40,133 nt of DNA, taken from assembly GCA_032718475.1 (NCBI GenBank), contig JAUCBJ010007313.1:1-40133 (forward strand). Reading direction: 5' to 3'. Shown here piece by piece: positions 1 to 13,900 of the stretch; position 1 is the first letter of the stretch; each line of letters opens with the position of its first letter. A model generated the notes under the pieces. The model was not told where the DNA came from and searched no databases. It saw nothing but the letters and a program-made list of their open reading frames with translations. This DNA comes from Nemertoderma westbladi (lineage: Eukaryota > Xenacoelomorpha > Nemertodermatida > Nemertodermatidae). Both the position numbers and the translations under genes were made by a program.

Positions 1-36
1 AGGTTAAACTGCTAAAGGTCTTCAAAAGCGCGAACA
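1..36 (+). repeat. 3' end of a second BEL-family LTR
   Basis: The first 36 bases match the last bases of the full element's LTRs (motif gcgcgaaca, shared taaactgc.aaaggtct) with a couple of substitutions and a 2-base insertion. The LTR ends in CA directly at the 67-bp array, so this copy was inserted inside the array. Whether it is a solo LTR or a full element cannot be seen. Confidence 0.85.
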
Positions 37-1829
37 GTATCCATTACATACCTTGGTATCCACCAGTAGTTGGTGGTTGGTACAGCTACCGGTACGGCCC
101 CGTGTATCCATTACATACCTCGGTATCCACCAGTAGTTGGTGGTTGGTACAGCTACCGGTACAGCCCCGTGTATCCATTACATACCTTGGTATCCACCAG
201 TAGTTGGTGGTTGGTACAGCTACCGGTACGGCCCCGTGTATCCATTACATACCTCGGTATCCACCAGTAGTTGGTGGTTGGTACAGCTACCGGTAGGTTA
301 TTACCGGTACGGCCCCGTGTATCCATTACATACCTTGGTATCCACCAGTAGTTGGTGGTTGGTACAGCTACCGGTACAGCCCCGTGTATCCATTACATAC
401 CTCGGTATCCACCAGTAGTTGGTGGTTGGTACAGCTACCGGTACAGCCCCGTGTATCCATTACATACCTTGGTATCCACCAGTAGTTGGTGGTTGGTACA
501 GCTACCGGTACAGCCCCGTGTATCCATTACATACCTTGGTATCCACCAGTAGTTGGTGGTTGGTACAGCTACCGGTACGGCCCCGTGTATCCATTACATA
601 CCTTGGTATCCACCAGTAGTTGGTGGTTGGTACAGCTACCGGTACGGCCCCGTGTATCCATTACATACCTTGGTATCCACTTTTAGTTGGTGGTTGGTAC
701 AGCTACCGGTACAGCCCCGTGTATCCATTACATACCTCGGTATCCACCAGTAGTTGGTGGTTGGTACAGCTACCGGTACAGCCCCGTGTATCCATTACAT
801 ACCTTGGTATCCACCAGTAGTTGGTGGTTGGTACAGCTACCGGTACAGCCCCGTGTATCCATTACATACCTTGGTATCCACCAGTAGTTGGTGGTTGGTA
901 CAGCTACCGGTAGGTTATTACCGGCACGGCCCCGTGTATCCATTACATACCTTGGTATCCACCAGTAGTTGGTGGTTGGTACAGCTACCGGTAGGTTATT
1001 ACCGGCACGGCCCCGTGTATCCATTACATACCTTGGTATCCACCAGTAGTTGGTGGTTGGTACAGCTACCGGTACGGCCCCGTGTATCCATTACATACCT
1101 TGGTATCCACCAGTAGTTGGTGGTTGGTACAGCTACCGGTACGGCCCCGTGTATCCATTACATACCTTGGTATCCACCAGTAGTTGGTGGTTGGTACAGC
1201 TACCGGTACGGCCCCGTGTATCCATTACATACCTTGGTATCCACCAGTAGTTGGTGGTTGGTACAGCTACCGGTAGGTTATTACCGGTACGGCCCCTTGT
1301 ATCCATTACATACCTTGGTATCCACCAGTAGTTGGTGGTTGGTACAGCTACCGGTACGGCCCCGTGTATCCATTACATACCTCGGTATCCACCAGTAGTT
1401 GGTGGTTGGTACAGCTACCGGTACGGCCCCGTGTATCCATTACATACCTTGGTATCCACCAGTAGTTGGTGGTTGGTACAGCTACCAGTACGGCCCCGTG
1501 TATCCATTACATACCTTGGTATCCACCAGTAGTTGGTGGTTGGTACAGCTACCGGTACGGCCCCGTGTATCCATTACATACCTTGGTATCCACCAGTAGT
1601 TGGTGGTTGGTACAGCTACCGGTAGGTTATTACCGGTACGGCCCCGTGTATCCATTACATACCTTGGTATCCACCAGTAGTTGGTGGTTGGTCCAGCTAC
1701 CGGTACGGCCCCGTGTATCCATTACATACCTTGGTATCCACCAGTAGTTGGTGGTTGGTACAGCTACCGGTACGGCCCCGTGTATCCATTACATACCTTG
1801 GTATCCACCTTTAGTTGGTGGTTGGTACG
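37..1829. repeat. 67-bp minisatellite array containing a 5' splice site in every unit
   Basis: About 26 head-to-tail copies have a 67-bp period. Five copies are 81 bp because of a 14-bp insertion carrying ggttattaccgg (near 293, 909, 988, 1271 and 1621). On the host-gene strand each unit reads TACCAACCACCAACT, then GGTGGATACC[AAG or GAG] followed by GTATGT. The GTATGT donor is kept in all copies inspected. The right edge merges with cadherin exon 18. Units differ mainly by single substitutions such as ctcgg for cttgg. Confidence 0.97.
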
Positions 1830-1983
1830 AACGCGAACGTTCCCCGTTATCCCGTCCAGCTCGAAGTTTTTATCCGCCACCGGCATGGAATAAAACACGG
1901 TACCGTAACTACCGCTGTCCTTATCTTCGGCCAGTACAGTTACTATGGGGATAGTGGGTGGTTGGGTGGCTGACACAAAGGCA
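1797..1983 (-). CDS. Cadherin gene, exon 18 of window, 3' end shared with the 67-bp array
   Basis: The 187-bp exon goes from phase 2 to phase 0, with acceptor tcctacag. It contains TVLAEDKDSGSYGTVFYSMP and FELDGITGNVRV, the DxDxGxxGxVxYS and TG motifs of a cadherin repeat. The best donor is AAG followed by GTATGT, giving a C-terminal end of LKVDTK. The last 32 exon bases (1797-1828), the donor and about 35 intron bases recur with small changes throughout the array at 37-1796. The true exon therefore sits at the edge of a field of copies of its own donor. The next exon lies outside the window. Confidence 0.88.
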
Positions 1984-4900
1984 CTGTAGGAAATTTAATA
2001 AATAATAATGAAATAAAATATACTAATTGGTGTTTCAATATGTTAAAAATGAAAATTAAAATATATTTTTTTAAAAATGATATTGTAAAAGCTTTTGTGG
2101 AATAACTGATTCGTTTGCCTTGCTAACCAGTTCCCCCCCAGTCGCTAGAATACTCTAAAAAGGGATATATAACTCGAATAGCACAAGCTACCGGCTGATT
2201 GGCTGATTCGCTGTGCGAAGGGATCTGGGCTACGTTTGATTGTCCAACTAGCTTGGGAAAGTATCTCCCAATAGAATTTGAGTTGATTTTGATTTCGACC
2301 TATCACAGGTCTACTGAACTGAATTTTCCTATCTTTATGCTCTTTCTCTGTGTTGGGTGGAAGCCTTTGTAAATAAGGTTATTCTTATCAGTTTTCAGTG
2401 TTGTTGGTCTTTCTTTCCTGAGCCAGGAGAGAACGGCTTGTAAATATTTTGTGCTTTTCTGTTTTAGTCTAACACTAGTAGGCTTAATTATAAAGGGCAT
2501 ATATCCGTTATCACAACAATCAACAACTCAAAACAAACTAATGAACTTAACGCACACTGAATCACTGTGCATACTTTTATATTGTTATACTGCTATTTAC
2601 TGTCAGTTCTTCATAATATGGTTGATGAATTATTATATTTGGAATAACGATAAATAACCCCGAAACCCAATATTCTTGATATACCGAAGGTAAGAGAGAA
2701 AGGTTACATATAACGATTGTGACTTATGTTAAAGTGGTTTGAAGTGAATCTAATGTTATTTGATAGACCCTACATGATTCGGTCCGTGTTCCTTTTATAT
2801 GTGACTAAAATCAGTGAAGATCGGCAGATTAGTGTGCAGTATTGTGCAGCATTGTGTATGAGTGAGACTGATAACGAAGCATTTCCTAAAGAATGCGCCA
2901 TATATGTGAATTATAACTAAGCCATATCGTTGTGAGTAGTTTAAGTCATAACTCTGTTTATATAGATAGAGCGCCACGTCCTAAAGGAACTGTTAATATT
3001 CCCCGAAGGTAAATAATATTGTCAGAGATTATATAATACTGTCAGTCGAATAATACATTAGGCTTATATAGCAATAAGATTAAGCCGTCGAACCCAATCT
3101 CCCGGGTATATCCAGCGGGTGAATGATCGCGCACAGATTGGTTTCGACTAGTGTAGTGAATTAAATACTTGTCATAGACTAAAAGTGATTTATTATCTAG
3201 AAGACATCATAATTTGGCGGGTTAAACTGCCAAAGGTCTAAAAGCGCGAACAATAACGGATATAGCTTTATTGCAGTAAGCAATAAAGTTGAAAGTACCG
3301 GTCAACCGGTAAACCTGAACGGTACTTCAGTAGGTCAGTAGGCCCAACTGTCCTAACCGGTACTTCCCGTATAAGTACAGCAGTATTATTCGATTTGATC
3401 TTTATATGCCGGTAGGTCTTAATAATTAATCGGGGACGCCTGGTTTTTATTGGGATTTTACTTAGGCCTATTTCTGTCAGTTTTATTTATTTGTAGGCCA
3501 GTATTGAACAGAAGGCGTGTAAGCCTGATCAGATTGTACAGACAATTTGTAGGTTGAACTGTTGTCTGATTGCTGTTAGGTCTGAACGGATTGCAGCGTG
3601 TGTAGATCATCTGTCCGATAAAGAACGGTTAGGAAGTAGGGGCAGCGAATGCTGTAAGGTAAACCCCCAACTAAAGAATAAGTCGTACTACTGGGTTAGA
3701 ACGCATACTACCTAATTATTTCGGAGTCTGCATGTCCTGTAGTTTATTTAGGCTTGAGAGTAGTCTGCCATCGTTGAGTCTGTACTTTGTTTGTGTAAGT
3801 CTGTACGGGTAGCGTATAATATTTATTTAGATAATTTGTAGGCTGGATAGTTGTCTGGCTGTTATTAGGTCTGAACGGATTGCAGCGTGTGTAGATCACT
3901 TGTCCGATAAAGAACGGTTAGGAAGTAGGGGCAGCGAATGCTGTAAGGTAAACCCCCTACTAAAGAATAAGTCGTACTACTGGGTTAGAACGCATACTAC
4001 CTAATTATTTCGGAGTCTGCATATACCGTAGTTTGTTTAGGCTTGATAGTAGTCTGTCAGTGTTCGGTCTGCATTTTGTTTGAGTAGTTTGTACGCGTAG
4101 CGTAATATTTATTATTCAGAGTTTATGCGATTATTCGCAACATTCATTCCCCAAGTTTGTTCCTACAGTAATTGTGTTTGTTATACATACCGCTATAGTT
4201 AAATTAACCCCGGTACTACACGGGCTGCTTGGCGTAGGTAAAGACTGGTGATTTTGTGCATCGGTCACTCCAGCAGATGCCGTGGTTCTTTTAGCTGTTC
4301 AAGTATATTTAACTACAGATTATATGTTATACAAGTACTCGTACCTAATTTAGGGTTTAGTGTACAGTGCTTTCCGAAAGTAATTAGTGTAGGCATTACA
4401 TTTGTATTGTAAAGTGGTTGATAGGCACGTTCGATTAGCTCTATTAACTTCTAGGTAGGAACACTCCGTGATACATAACGTAGAACCTATAGCGATACGG
4501 CTATAGGTCGTCAGGTGGTGGTATTTTCCTATCTGGACAACGCAGTGTATTTACTACTACGTATTATTTTCAAATACCGCAGTACCCTGTCCGTTGTAAT
4601 AACCAGATACTAACCCTTTGTTAGGCTGGTTTGTAGACTTCTTGTAAAATTACCCTGAAAATTCGTATTTTGTGTTTTTTGTAAATTTTTGTGTTTATTT
4701 AGAGATTGTAATCTCACCCGAATTGTACGTAATTTGTAGTATTAAGTAACTTAGGTAAATTAGAATTATTTGTTTTAGTGTCCTATAAGTAACACTTCAC
4801 TGAAAGCGCACCGCTTTGTGTAGTGATTACTCCCCAGAAATAATAACATTTATTTCAAACATTGAAAAAACCCATTAAAACGGGTATATATATATTATAA

Positions 4901-7900
4901 ATCAAATCTAACGATTTATAAATAGTAGGCCTACCATACAACCATTAGGTCCCCATATCAGTTGGTCTACTGCTCAAATAGCAGTAATAAAGTAAGTAAA
5001 GTAACCAAGTAACCCTAAAATTCAGAAATTCAATTATTTAAAATAATTGATATACCGGTATTCCCAATAGGCCTATTATCTTTATTTCTATAAATCTAGG
5101 CTGAAATTATACCGGTACTTGTAATTAATTCTATTCCAGAATTATACATACTACAAACTGTAAGCTGTATACCGGTATTCCCGATAGGCCTATTATATAT
5201 TTATATATATTTGTGCTAAAATTATACCGGTATTCTGTGATAAACCTAGTCTGTAATAATACTTATATAGTTATATAAATACTATAAGTATACCAGTGTT
5301 CTAATATATTATATATATATCCTACTACACTGAGTAGCAGTATCGGTAATTAATTACTAGGCTAGCAGCTAATACTGAGTTACTAGACTTGCTCAGACTG
5401 TAATACAGCAGTAGACATTCAACGGTATACATAGACATGTCTGATACTAAGCAGAACCTGTCAGACAGTTTATTAGATGTAACTATCTGCGACTCAGATA
5501 GAGGCGTAGAACCGTCTGGTCGTAAGTTCAGTTCACCTCCCACTGTGAGGAAGGTCATCCCTCCTGTAGTAATAACCGAACCTAGGCTGGTCCAACATCG
5601 TAGGTTTATCATAGGCACTCGAGCTCAGGTCAAGCGGGACCAAGAAGCAGCAGAACAGCAACAACCCGCGAGACAAGAACTTATTTCTCAGCGGCCCAAC
5701 AGTTCCAGTAGTGATGATACTGTAGAGCTGACACCCGAGCGCGGAGCGAAGATGACGGATGCGGTTTATTCGGATCCCCTTCTCATCCTTCCTGCAGCCG
5801 TACTCACCAGGTTATTGATCGCTGTGGAAGAACACCAGATCGATTGGGCGAGAAGCCAGCGTTCAACTAGAGATAGTTATGCTGGATACACAAGAGAAGA
5901 ACTGAAGTCCATAGTCGAGTCGCAATGGAACTTCCCCGGACCCGGACTCCCGTTTGATTTATCCGAAGCTGCCTGGGAAGACATACACCGGATGGGAGTA
6001 GCCAAGGAAACCATCGATCCAGCTGTGTGGAAGAGGTCCGCAGCCGGATACGCACAGGGATTCTTCAGCTCTATGGAGCGAGTAGAAAAACAACTGTTAC
6101 AACAACCTCAAGGACCTCAAGAGCAGGGACAGCTGCTTTATCAAGTAAGAGAAAGAATTCTACGAATCAGGTTAATATTATCGGCCTTTGAGGAGGCTTC
6201 TAAACGAAGACAAGACACGTCGTTGCAAGTTGCCATAAAAACTTGGTTTCAACGGGTGAGTCGCCAGGTGCAAGGAACAGCTCAGTGGAAAGCTCAGCTG
6301 GAGGAGCGCTCAACCCATGGAGAATCAACAGACGCTACTTATTCCCAAGTGGAAAGTGAAGCGACGGCAGAGAAACCGCATAAGAGGGATGCCATTGACA
6401 TCTATCTGTCGGACTATCAACGTTTTTTAGGTAATGACGAGTTGAGGAGAAGGTTAGAGGGACTTAGCCCTAATAGTGAAGGAACCAAGCTTGTGTTGGA
6501 TGCCATCGATGTGGAAATGAGGGCTGCGAATCAGGCTAAATTCGATGAACAACTCCGCCTGACACGAGTCCAAGAAGAGCAAGTAAAGAAAAAACGCATA
6601 GAAGACAGAAAGAAAGCGGCAGTGGTAGCTGCAGAAGCAGAAAGAAAAGCGGCAGCGGCAGAGGCAGCAGCAGAGGAAAAAGCGGCAGCGGCAGCGGTAG
6701 CGGCAGCGGCAGAAGCAAAGGCGGCCGAGGCTGAGAGAAAGGCCGCAGAGGCAGTGGCAGAAGCCGAACGGAGAGCGACTGAAGAAACCACCCAATTAGA
6801 ATTGGAAAACATTCAGGAGAATCAAGACTGCATAAATAAACAGTTAACAGCTAGTAATATGCAGATGATGAATCGATCTACTCCCAAAAGACAGAGATAT
6901 ACATCATCTGAGGAAGGCGATACCACCGATACTGAAGGCAAGGGAAATAGATCTCGTCTAAGTAGACGTAAAAGAACATTCCACCGTCAGAAATTGCCTG
7001 ATTTGCCTCCAGCTGTTAGAAGGCAACTAAATAACACCAACTTAGGTAGTACAGAGCCCACAGACCAAATAATTAAAATAGAAAGACTCCCTACTATAGT
7101 AGATGAGCCTGAAATAATTAGGCCTGTTCTTGAAATCACCCCTTCGGTGATAGACACACCTGTGCTCCCTGAAACTACCTCTAAATTCCCTCTGCATAGC
7201 ACTAAGCTACCTGTGCCCCGTAGAACTGCCCAGGGGACAGTTCAGGTCCTGGACCCCGAGCGAAATATTCATAATTTGTCGCCCGTTGTCCCTCGTCCGC
7301 CCGCTACAACGTTGGCGACTCCCGCTTCGGCGGTCGAATGGGTGGACGAGGGACGGCGGGGGATGGATATCCTGCTCGGGCAGATGCAGGAGACTGTCCA
7401 GCAATTCAAGGGCACAGTAAGGGAAAGTAGGCTAGAGTTGCAAGAAGTGCAGCAAAGTATCGCGCTAGAACGCGATAAATTAGTAAATACTCAAAAGGGT
7501 ATACCGCCACCCTCTGTAACAATGTGTCAACCTGTTAGGTCTGAAGTATCTCATGCGCAAGGTGTGGAGCCTACACGCATATATACTGCTAGTGAGGTAG
7601 AAACTCCTATAGTGAACCCTATTAAGGGTAATTATAGACCTGTTGATAATGACATTCCCTATAGAACTGATCATAATCCGAGAAATGTATATACCGATAA
7701 CTCGATATTAAATAACACGATGGCCCAAGAAAGTTTTACGCGTCAAATGGCTAGAACCGAAGCCCGGCAAGCGGTAAAGGTGGGAGAGATCGTCAAGTTC
7801 AATGGAGATGAGATGAAATGGTTACCTTTTAATGAATATTACAAAGATAACATACAGAACTCTGTACTATCTAATGGAGAAAAACTTAGATACCTCATCG

Positions 7901-10900
7901 AGTGCTTGGAAGGATCTCCCAAGTTAATGGCGTTAAAGTTTATTGGACATCCAGACGGATTAAGACAAGTTTGGGACACACTAAACATCAGGTATGGTAA
8001 TAGGAATAATATCGCTAAGTATTTATATGCAAAATTAGTAGCGCCCAGAAAGTTCATCAGCAGTGGGATAATAGAGTTTTCCGATGAGATTCAAGAGATC
8101 TGTAGACAATTAGATTGGTTAGGTAAGTCTCATGAATACCAAAGTTCTATGGTTATTGGAGCTGTGGCTTCTACTTTACCGAAAGGTGGGGTAGGCACAC
8201 GCTGGGATAAGAAAGTACTATATATGATGGAACAACAACGACGAGACCCTACCATGACTGATCTCATGTCATTCTTGGATGGAGAAGTGAAATTGCAACT
8301 CCTCAAGCAGTCCCGAGAGAAGACACCGGAAAACAAGGTAAGTGAAAAACCCGTCTCTAGGAGAAAGGTAACACCAGTGTGTTATACAGACGACGGCGAA
8401 AGCCAGACTTCTCAAGGAGAAGATAGCGGGAAAGACACTGATAGATCTTATTATGTCAATAAAATGCCTAAAGATCAGGTAAGTAAATTCAAGTCTCGAG
8501 CAAATGACAGGAGAGAACCGATAAGAAAAACTCCTCCCACGTCTCCCAAGAGAATTCAGGTGAGAAAGCCCGAAGAAAAGGCAAGTGTACACAATGTGAC
8601 TCAGAATAAGGTAAGTAACATCAAACCGAAATGTGCGCTGTGTGACGGGACCCACCATTTGAATAGGTGTGATGAATTTCTAAAGAAATCATTAACGGAG
8701 AGACGCGAAGTTATGTGGGATAAGCGGTTATGTTATAATTGCCTCAGACAAGGACACCAACGGCGAACCTGTTTCTCTGACATAAGGTGTGCAAAGTGTG
8801 GTGCGAAACATCATATCTTGTTGCACACTGAATTCGATCGAAATAGTCCGAATCAGGTAAGTGATTCCGAGCTACATGTCCAATTCAGTGATGTGAACGA
8901 CACTGATCAATCTGAGATGGAAGGATTCTATACAGACGAGTTCTCCTACGAAAACGAATCCTGTTACATGATAAATACCGCAGTGTATCGAGCACTCACC
9001 TATGAAAAGGATACAGACAACGACTTCACTCTAACTACTTCAGAACGACAACCATCTTGGAAAGAGCCATCTTCCAATGTAGGGATCCGAGAGTTTCCTG
9101 TGGTGCAAGTAAGGGTTCACGGACCTAAGAGGAGTTATGTAGTGAACGCCCTCCTTGACTCCGGTAGTACAGGAACATTCATCGACAAAGAGCTAGCCGA
9201 AGATATATTTGCTGGACAACCCAAGTTCCAAACTAAGCTCAATATGTCCGGCATTATGCAAGTTTGGAAATCTACAATAACAGCTGATTATTATGTAGGC
9301 GCGTTGTCCACCCCACAAGATGAACTAGGAGAACACAGCATAAGGTCAGTAAAAATGGTGGCTATAAAGAACTTCGCTACTACTCAAGCAGACCTTTATA
9401 ATTGGGACGAGGATGAGAGCATCCAACATCTTAACATACCTCGATTCCAGACTGATTATCCTGGAGTACAAATACTCATCGGCCAAAACGCGCATGAGGC
9501 GCTGGAGACATTAGAGAAACGGCCTGCTCAACCGCAGCCACTACAGACCTATGCGGTAAGAACTAGAGTAGGTTGGTACTTTACTGGCCCTTCCCGTAGA
9601 ACACTCAGAGAAAGACTACCGCCAGACAGCGTATGCCAGGTGAGTGAATGGGAAGATGATACCAGTGAGGGAGACAACTTAACTGAGGGAACTCCATACT
9701 CCTCAGATAATGACGACGTTCACCAGCTTTTTGATGAGGAGAATACCATCGATCTCCTTAAGGAAAACGAGGCTTGGCAGAACCAAGTGAACTTATGTCA
9801 ACTTCTCTATCCATCTGAACGAGAAGCTTATAACGACGAGTTAAATGACGTCATTGAGCGTCATAATGCCAAGACTCGGGATGAACATGCCGTACGATTC
9901 TTTACGCAAGAGGCGGTAGAGCCCAATTCCTACGATAAAGCCTTGTCGGTGGAAGAGGAAAGGGCCAAGCAGATCCAAGAGACAACTACACGTTTCCTCA
10001 AAGATCAAGGTAGGTATGAAGTCGGTCTACCTTTCCGCAAGAAAGAACCGAAGTTCATCAATAACAGACCTTTGGCGGAAAAAAGAATCGCGCAACTCCA
10101 TCGACGCCTTACGGCTAATTCTTCAGCTAAAGCAATGTATCAAACACAGCTGGAAAAATTTATTAGTAAGGGATACGCGGAGAGAGTACCGGAAGAAACA
10201 CCTGTGACTGAAAGAACGTATTACTTAACTCACCATTACGTTCCTAAACCCGGTAAGACACACGAAGTGAGAGTAGTGTTTGATGGCTCCGCTCTTTACA
10301 TGGGTCAATCCCTTAACTCTGAATTGTTACCCGGACCCAACTTGCTTCAATCTTTGTTGGGAATTCTTTTAAGATTGAGACAATATTCGATTGCTTTCGC
10401 CTCCGATATAGAAGGCATGTTCTTACAAGTCAAGGTGTTAGATAAGGATCGAGATAGTCTACGATTTCTGTGGTGGCCCAAAGGAGACCTCAACCAGAAA
10501 CCGGTGGAGTACTGGATGACCATCCAGGCCTTTGGGATAATCTCAAGCCCTTCCAACGCCTGTTCGGTAGTGCGTACCACTGCAGAGGACAACAGAGAGG
10601 CCTTCTCTAAGGAAGTGATCGACAACATCAAGAGAGACATATACATGGACGACAATCTGAAGTCCCTTCCATCAGTTGAGGAAGCCATTGAGGTCGCTAA
10701 AGGAACGGTAGAGTGCTTAAAAAGAGGTGGTTTTCGATTAACAAAATTCACCAGCAACTCCCGTGAGTTTCTGGAGTCGATCCCCGCGGAAGATCGAGGG
10801 GCGAAAGATCTAGATTTGATCAAAGATGATCTGCCAGAAACCAAGACACTCGGCTTGAAATGGGACACAGAGCGAGATATCCTGTTTTTCCAGCTAAAAC

Positions 10901-13900
10901 AGCGAGATAATCCAGTTCGAACAAAACGGATTTGCTTAAGTATACTGAGCACTTATTTCGATCCATTGGGATTTATTAGCCCAGTTATATTGATTGCTTG
11001 TAGCTTGGTACAACAAATGTGGCTTGAAAACCACTCATGGGACGATCCACTTAAGGGAGAATTATTGAAGAAGTGGATGGAATGGGAAGATTCTCTGCCG
11101 GCTATCGAGGATTTTATAATTTCCCGTTCATATTTTGGTCATGTTCTCCCTACGTATTCCTATCAACTCCATGTGTTTGGAGACGCCAGCGATATGGGAA
11201 TAGGTATAGTAGCCTATCTAAGGGTAGAAACTCCGGATGGAATCAAAGTCGCCCTGGTTACTTCTAAGGCATTAATCAACAACAAGTTGAAAGTTCCTCG
11301 AGCGGAGTTAAAAGCGGCTCTATACGCTACAGCCATCGGCCGGAATGTAACAGAACAGATTGACTATCCATTAGAGAAAACTGTCTATTGGACCGACGCT
11401 TTACTCGTGTTAGAGTATATAACCAATGAAGTCTGTCAGTTCAGCGTCTTCGTTACCAACAGGGTAGCCATCATACTTAGTCGCACGACGATGGACCAAT
11501 GGAGACATTGCCCCGGAACGATTAACCCAGCAGACATCGCTTCCAGGGGAGCGACTCCAAAGGAATTGGTAAATACTCCCGAATGGTTAGGAGGACCTGA
11601 CTTTCTCTACAGAGAAGAAGAAGAATGGCCACCCCATCTCACAACAGCAGAGATCAGACAGGCCAAGGGAGCGGAGAAAGTTAAACCCAAAACTCGAGCG
11701 AGTAAATCGAAGTTGTTTAAACCTGCGGTTGATCTATCTGTATTATTTACTTCCGGAGAGGATGCTTTGGATCAGAAACCCACCGCCATGACTAAAGAAG
11801 TCTTGGAAATCCGTGACAAGGATTGGAAATCTGGAATACCAGATATTTCGCAAGGACTCTCACCTCTCTTGCAGAGAGCGATACGTCACTACAGTTCCTG
11901 GAATCGGCTCTGTAAAGCTGTCACCTATCTGAAACGATGTTTTCATCATCGTTACTCCGGGACAAAGACCAATAGTGATGATGCTCCATCAACATCTGCA
12001 CGAGTCCATGTTGTTAAAGACCTTCCCCAATACAAGATATCCGACAGGTTTCTAAAGGAGAAGATCAGTTACCAGGAGCATGATGAAACCAACAAACAGA
12101 TGCTGAGACTCCTACAATGCTATGAGGATTCCGATAAGTATTTCCTGTTATTAAGAAATCCACAGATGCGCTTAAGGGATCGCTTCTCTAGTACCATGAT
12201 AGATGGGTTAATACGTGTTGGAGGTAGACTGACCAACGCCCCATTATCCTTTGACACTAAGTTTCCCATCCTCATTAGAAATCTTGACATACAAATCAAG
12301 ATAATTGTAGATGTTCATAGCAAACTGTACCATGCTGGTAGAGAACGAGTTCTGAGCGAAATTCGAACTCGCTACTATTTTTATAAACCCCGTAGGGCTC
12401 TGAACCAAGTTCTTAGGAACTGCATACCCTGTAGGAAAGCATTCAGTAGGCCTTTAACACAGCGAGAGGCAGAATTACCTAGGGAAAGAGTAAGCTTCTA
12501 TGAACCACCCTTTACTAATACCGGTGTGGATTTATTTGGCCCTATTGAAGTATATCGTGCCCGGACTATAGTCAAGAGATGGTGTGTCATCTTCGTTTGT
12601 ATGACTTGTAGAGCTATCCATCTCGATATGGTAAACGATCTATCCACCAACAGCTTCGTGTTGAGTTTACGACGACAGATTGCTCGCTTCGGAACCAGTA
12701 ACACGATGAGATCGGATAAGGGAACGAACTTCATTGGCGCCAACAACGAAATTCAAGCTTACGTAAAGGACTGGAACAAAAGACAGGTGGACGATCAGCT
12801 AAGGATAACAGCGTCTAGCTGGACCTTCAACGCCGCCGACGCCCCTTGGTGGGGAGGAAGTTGGGAGAGATTGATTAGGAGCGTGAAGACTGCGTTCCAC
12901 TTTATTGTGCCTTGTCGCGCTTATCTCACCGACGAACTATTGCGGACGTTAATGGAGGAAATCGCCGCCTATCTCAACGAAAGACCGCTTATGCCAGTCT
13001 CTTCAAATCCTGATTCCCTGGAAGCGCTAACACCCGCGCACTTTCTACTGAAGAAACCCGTAGCCATGCTCCCACGATCGGAGATCACAGACGGAGACGA
13101 GTACTGCCGTCGAACCTGGCAACTTATGCAGTTGCTATCCCGTCGTTTCGCTGACCATTTCGAGAAACATTACCTGTCCACTCTACAACTTCGAACTAAG
13201 TGGTTTGCGCAGCAAGAAAACGTCAGCTCTGGAGACATGGTGCTTATTGTGGACCCCGATCTCCCACGTAAGCGATGGCAAACAGGTCGTATCATCAAGA
13301 CGCATATCTCGAGCGATGGTTTGGTGCGATCAGTAGAGCTCGTCGTCATGCGGCGGAACTTTAAGAAACCAGGGATAGTCTTTGAGACTCAACAGCTCAA
13401 TCGCCCAGTGGGTCGTTTATGTTTACTGGAAAGAGACAGAGAGCTCTCCGGAAACTATGGAAGGCAAGAAACTCTTCCCACGACCACTTCCCTAATCCAA
13501 CCGACATCTAGGGACTCCCCAACTTAATATCGTTCGGAGTGGGCGTGTGACCCTATTATTTTATATTATTTTTATTATTTTTATATTTATGTATGTATTA
13601 CTATGTAATTTTATTATAATCGTTTTATTTAATTTAGTAGAATATTATTTAGCGATTATTTTGTAGAATAGTGCAATATATTCGTGTTTATTACGTACGT
13701 AATTACTTATATTATATTTAGTGCGACGGCGAGAAATAATAATTTTTTCTCTTTCCTTACTGTCCGTATTATATTATAAATACGTAACTACAGTAAGATG
13801 AAATGTACGTACTTATTAAAGTACAATAAAGCCACTACTATATTTAAGTATTATTGGTAGGCAGAGTATTAGGAATGCAAAGTTCAGATCCTCGTGTCTC

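Larger units (their letters stand above)
3253..5436 (+). other. Long untranslated leader of the BEL element
   Basis: About 2.2 kb separate the 5' LTR from the Gag-Pol ATG, and no long frame is present. The region holds a 289-bp tandem duplication (3541-4118), a shorter 117-bp-spaced repeat (5051-5241) and many taccggt motifs. A leader is where packaging, dimerisation or internal ribosome entry signals would be expected. I saw no primer-binding site complementary to a tRNA 3' end. Confidence 0.8.

Noticed and set aside
70-1954. Series of overlapping 66-120-codon frames
   Set aside because: They are staggered translations of the 67-bp repeat, mostly with non-ATG starts and each in a shifted frame.
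2303-2977. Short frames inside the LTRs (60-68 codons, both strands)
   Set aside because: They are identical in both LTRs, lack any domain and are best seen as chance frames in non-coding LTR sequence.
3253-3290. Primer-binding site directly after the 5' LTR
   Set aside because: No TGG-initiated stretch complementary to a tRNA 3' end is visible, so I do not call one.
6454-6812. Minus-strand frames rich in C, R, A or S opposite gag
   Set aside because: They are shadows of the alanine-rich codon repeat of the Gag coiled coil.
10347-10952. 201-codon minus-strand frame opposite the RT domain
   Set aside because: It is fully inside the Gag-Pol frame on the other strand and has no recognisable domain.
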